64,000 nt of DNA. Origin: Halocaridina rubra (taxonomy: Eukaryota > Arthropoda > Malacostraca > Decapoda > Atyidae). A program made the translations under genes and the position numbers. The DNA is taken from positions 1 through 64,000 of the forward strand of contig JAXCGZ010002301.1 in assembly GCA_037179515.1 (NCBI GenBank), in the 5' to 3' direction. Below are positions 61,654 to 64,000 of this stretch, one piece after another. The first letter of the stretch is position 1. Each line of letters opens with the position of its first letter. The notes under the pieces are model-generated. The model had not been told where the DNA came from and made no database searches. It saw only the letters and a list, made by a program, of their open reading frames with translations.

Positions 61654-62640
61654 ACAATCGTAAAATGAAATAAAACAAAAAATCGACTCTAACGATTATG
61701 TCATCTACTCAAATATTGTTACTAACCATTTCACATTTAATGTGTTTAATTTATACACAGGGATCAGCAAGTAATTGAAAAAAAAAACTTTTGGTCAATA
61801 TGAGCACCCTTGAGTTTGGGCCAAGAGAGATCGTCAAGATGAATTGCAATTGACTTGACTGAAGCGGTTGTAGGTCAAGCCAGAGCACGTAAACTCAAGT
61901 TATTTTCATTTTGTATCGCGAAAACGCGGCTTCAAAATGTGTAGAAATTGCACTCTTATCATAAGTAATAATATTGGGCTACAGCCTTAAATAGGACGGA
62001 AACGAAGATGTTAATAATGATCATAGTAACTGTAAAGGTTTTATCATATATACTTTTTGATCTGTTACTCCCTATACATATAAAGAGTGGCATGAGTCCA
62101 TAGCTTGCCTTAACAACTCAGCCTCGTGGCGGAGCAGTTCATTGTGTTGTGTTCATTTTTCATTATTTTAAAAATTTTATCCCTATGAGATATGCTTTCT
62201 TTGATATTTAAGTTTTTCATACCCAGCTTACCATTATTCTTAATACAAAAAAAAAAAAAAAAGGAAAAGTCGAATATTATTGTGAGCATTTTTCGGCCTA
62301 TGACTTTTAATTCAATCTTTTTACAGACATCATGAGCAGCATAAGTATCTATCTATATAAGCGTTGTGAAATCCTAAAACAAATTCAATTATTGAAAAAA
62401 AACAATTATTAAAACCAATTATTAAAATTAAATTTAATCTCCTCTTTAGAAACATTACAGAAATCTCAAGTACATACAACAAAACAAAAAAGGTTATCGT
62501 CGTTTTGTAAATGTCTAAAAAGCGCCTCATCCGAACTTTGCGTGTGTAGAATGGAAAGAAACATTTAAGGAGTGCCGTTGTAAAGGCGGTACTTCTGAAT
62601 TGAATCTGATTGCAGATATTTTAATTTTATTCTATAAACA
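61654..62640. other. Unrecognised DNA
   Basis: AT-rich, with a 17-bp A run at about 62247. No coding region or shared repeat. Confidence 0.4.
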
Positions 62641-62642
62641 TA

Positions 62643-63250
62643 ACCAATGGCCATAAGGGAAGTAAATGAAAGGGTCCTAAGCAGAGGCTTGAAATCAGTC
62701 GGTGAGAATAGAGGGATGTGGAAAATTAATTCATTGTTATATGCAAATGACAAGGCACTGGTAGCTGATTCTGAGGATGAACTAAAACAGTTTGTGAGTG
62801 ACTTTGTTAGAGTGTGTGAGAGAAGGAAGTTGCGGGTGAGTGTTGGTAAACGTAAAATCTTAATATTTACGAGGAGTGTAATTACTGGCAGACTGAATGT
62901 GAGAGTGAATGGAGAGAAGCTTGAGGAGGTTGAGAGTTTTAAGTATTATCTCAAGAGTTCGCGTGTGACAGGGAGTTAACGAGTAACATGGAAGTATGCT
63001 CTGATAGAGTAAAAGAGGTGAGTTAATGTGTAGATGAGATGAAAAAGGTGTAATGAGAAATAGTATTTATGAATGAATGCAAAGAGAAGGATATACGAAA
63101 GAGTGATTGTGCTGACGAAACTGTATGGAGCAGAGACTTGCAATGCAAAAGAGGATGATATTAGCAAGCTGAATGTAATGGTGATGAGGTGTCTAAGGAG
63201 TATAATAGGTGTATCTAGAATAGAAAGAGTGAAAAATAGAGATTTCAAAT
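62643..63250 (+). pseudogene. RTE-like LINE copy 3, fragment
   Basis: Begins in the RT palm region: REVNERVLSRGLKSVGENRG, then SLLYANDKALVADS where the catalytic FADD/YADD has become YAND, CERRKLRVSVGKRKIL, VNGEKLEEVESFKYYL. After a frameshift at about 62990 it continues RRIYERVIVLTKLYGAETCN and MRCLRSIIGVSRIERVKNRD, ending near 63245. It stops abruptly where another LINE begins. Confidence 0.8.
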
Positions 63251-63254
63251 CTCT

Positions 63255-64000
63255 CACTATAATCTGTATACTCGTTTTCATTCCAAAGGTGGGGTCTGTG
63301 CATACTGCAACACTAACACTCCTACTGCGAGGCTCATGGACCTTGAATCTCCTGACTTTGATGTTCTCTGGCTAAAAGTCTATCTCACCACTACCACTAT
63401 CTTCCTTTGCTTCTGCTACTGTTCTCCAAACTCCACTGAGGTTGTGTCTTTCTTTGAATATCTGTCTAATTGCCATGAGTCCTTGCTATCTTCTCACCCA
63501 CATGCTGAAGTTCTCTACATTGGAGACTTCAATGTACACCACAGTTAGTGGCTTCATTCTTCCCACACTGATGTGGGAGGAAGCAAGGCCCTTGCTTTCT
63601 CTATTACTCATGATCTGGAGCAAATTTTTAAACATCCTACTCGCATTCCTGATTGTCATGAACATGCTGCAAACACTCTTGACCTATTTTTTACTTCAAA
63701 CCCTTCAAACTACTCTTATTCTGTGCTTTCCCCTCTTGGTAAATCTGACCATTCTATGATCTCAGTCTCTTCCATTTTTGCTCCCCCACCACCAATCCCT
63801 CCTACTCAGCACCGCCTTTGGCACTTTGAGCGTACCTAACATGAAAATTTGTGTAACTTTCTCTTTGACTTTCCATGGGATGACTACTGCTTTCAGTCCC
63901 GTAGCCCTGATTAGGCAGCTCTAAAAGTTGCCCAGATCATGACTGCGGGAATGGAGGTATACATCTCCTCTTCTACAAAAACTTTCTCTACCCCTAAACC
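63255..64000 (+). pseudogene. Endonuclease part of a second-clade LINE, cut by window end
   Basis: Reads VCAYCNTNTPTARLMDLESP, CYCSPNSTEVVSFFEYLS, VLYIGDFNVHHS (GDFNxHH, endonuclease catalytic block), DVGGSKALAFSITHDLEQIF, HPTRIPDCHEHAANTLDLFF and SPLGKSDHSMISVSS (SDH motif), then RLWHFERT. This order is that of the EEP endonuclease at the N-terminus of many LINEs. Stops at about 63546 and 63838 show decay; after the second the frame continues with FDFPWDDYCFQSR. The reverse transcriptase would lie beyond 64000. Confidence 0.75.

Overview
This is eukaryotic, AT-rich, intron-bearing DNA dominated by transposable elements and very long dinucleotide microsatellites. The one host gene I recognise is GTF2H1, the p62 (Tfb1) subunit of TFIIH, on the + strand. 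Long (AT)n and (TC)n tracts, many pogo/Tigger-type DNA transposons, RTE-like LINEs and tRNA-derived SINEs suit an arthropod, and a decapod crustacean is my best guess. That is inference; the species cannot be fixed from the sequence alone. No bacterial genes, operons, CRISPR arrays or viral genes were seen.

GTF2H1 spans 14603-55275 in ten coding exons joined by GT-AG introns. The joined frame is open for 545 codons plus stop, close to the usual length of about 548 residues. It carries the N-terminal PH-like domain, two BSD domains and the conserved C-terminal GELLRHFW block. The first four coding exons lie within 5 kb. Intron 4 is 22.5 kb and is a stack of nested transposons. Introns 6, 7 and 8 also carry elements. 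No 5' untranslated exon or promoter could be assigned.

Layout. 1-2224: the right end of a MITE-like element and unrecognised DNA. 2225-6736: two decayed tandem copies of a Tigger-like element (here TgA; ends CAGGGGGTCC...GGACCCCCTG). 6737-14062: a chain of TA-targeting elements separated by (AT)n tracts of about 90-126 bp. 14603-19335: GTF2H1 exons 1-4. 19336-41852: intron 4, containing TgA derivatives, a minus-strand LINE split by a plus-strand RTE-like LINE, a MITE with ~170-bp internal repeats, a TgA copy with transposase remnants, and a second Tigger-like family (TgB; ends CAGTAACC...GGTTACTG) with a nearly intact transposase inserted into a TgA copy. 41853-55275: exons 5-10, with a composite TgB element and (AT)n ending at the exon 7 acceptor, a transposon carrying an RTE and a SINE in intron 7, and TgA and SINE-like repeats in intron 8. 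55276-60870: no recognised repeats. 60870-64000: a copia RNase H remnant, an RTE fragment and the endonuclease part of another LINE running off the window.

No gene cassette acting as a new system was found. The most unusual pattern is structural. Eight of nine long (AT)n tracts abut a transposon end. Three unrelated-looking DNA transposon families also carry internal tandem repeats of about 165-184 bp. All transposon-encoded proteins seen here are broken by stops, frameshifts or lost start codons.
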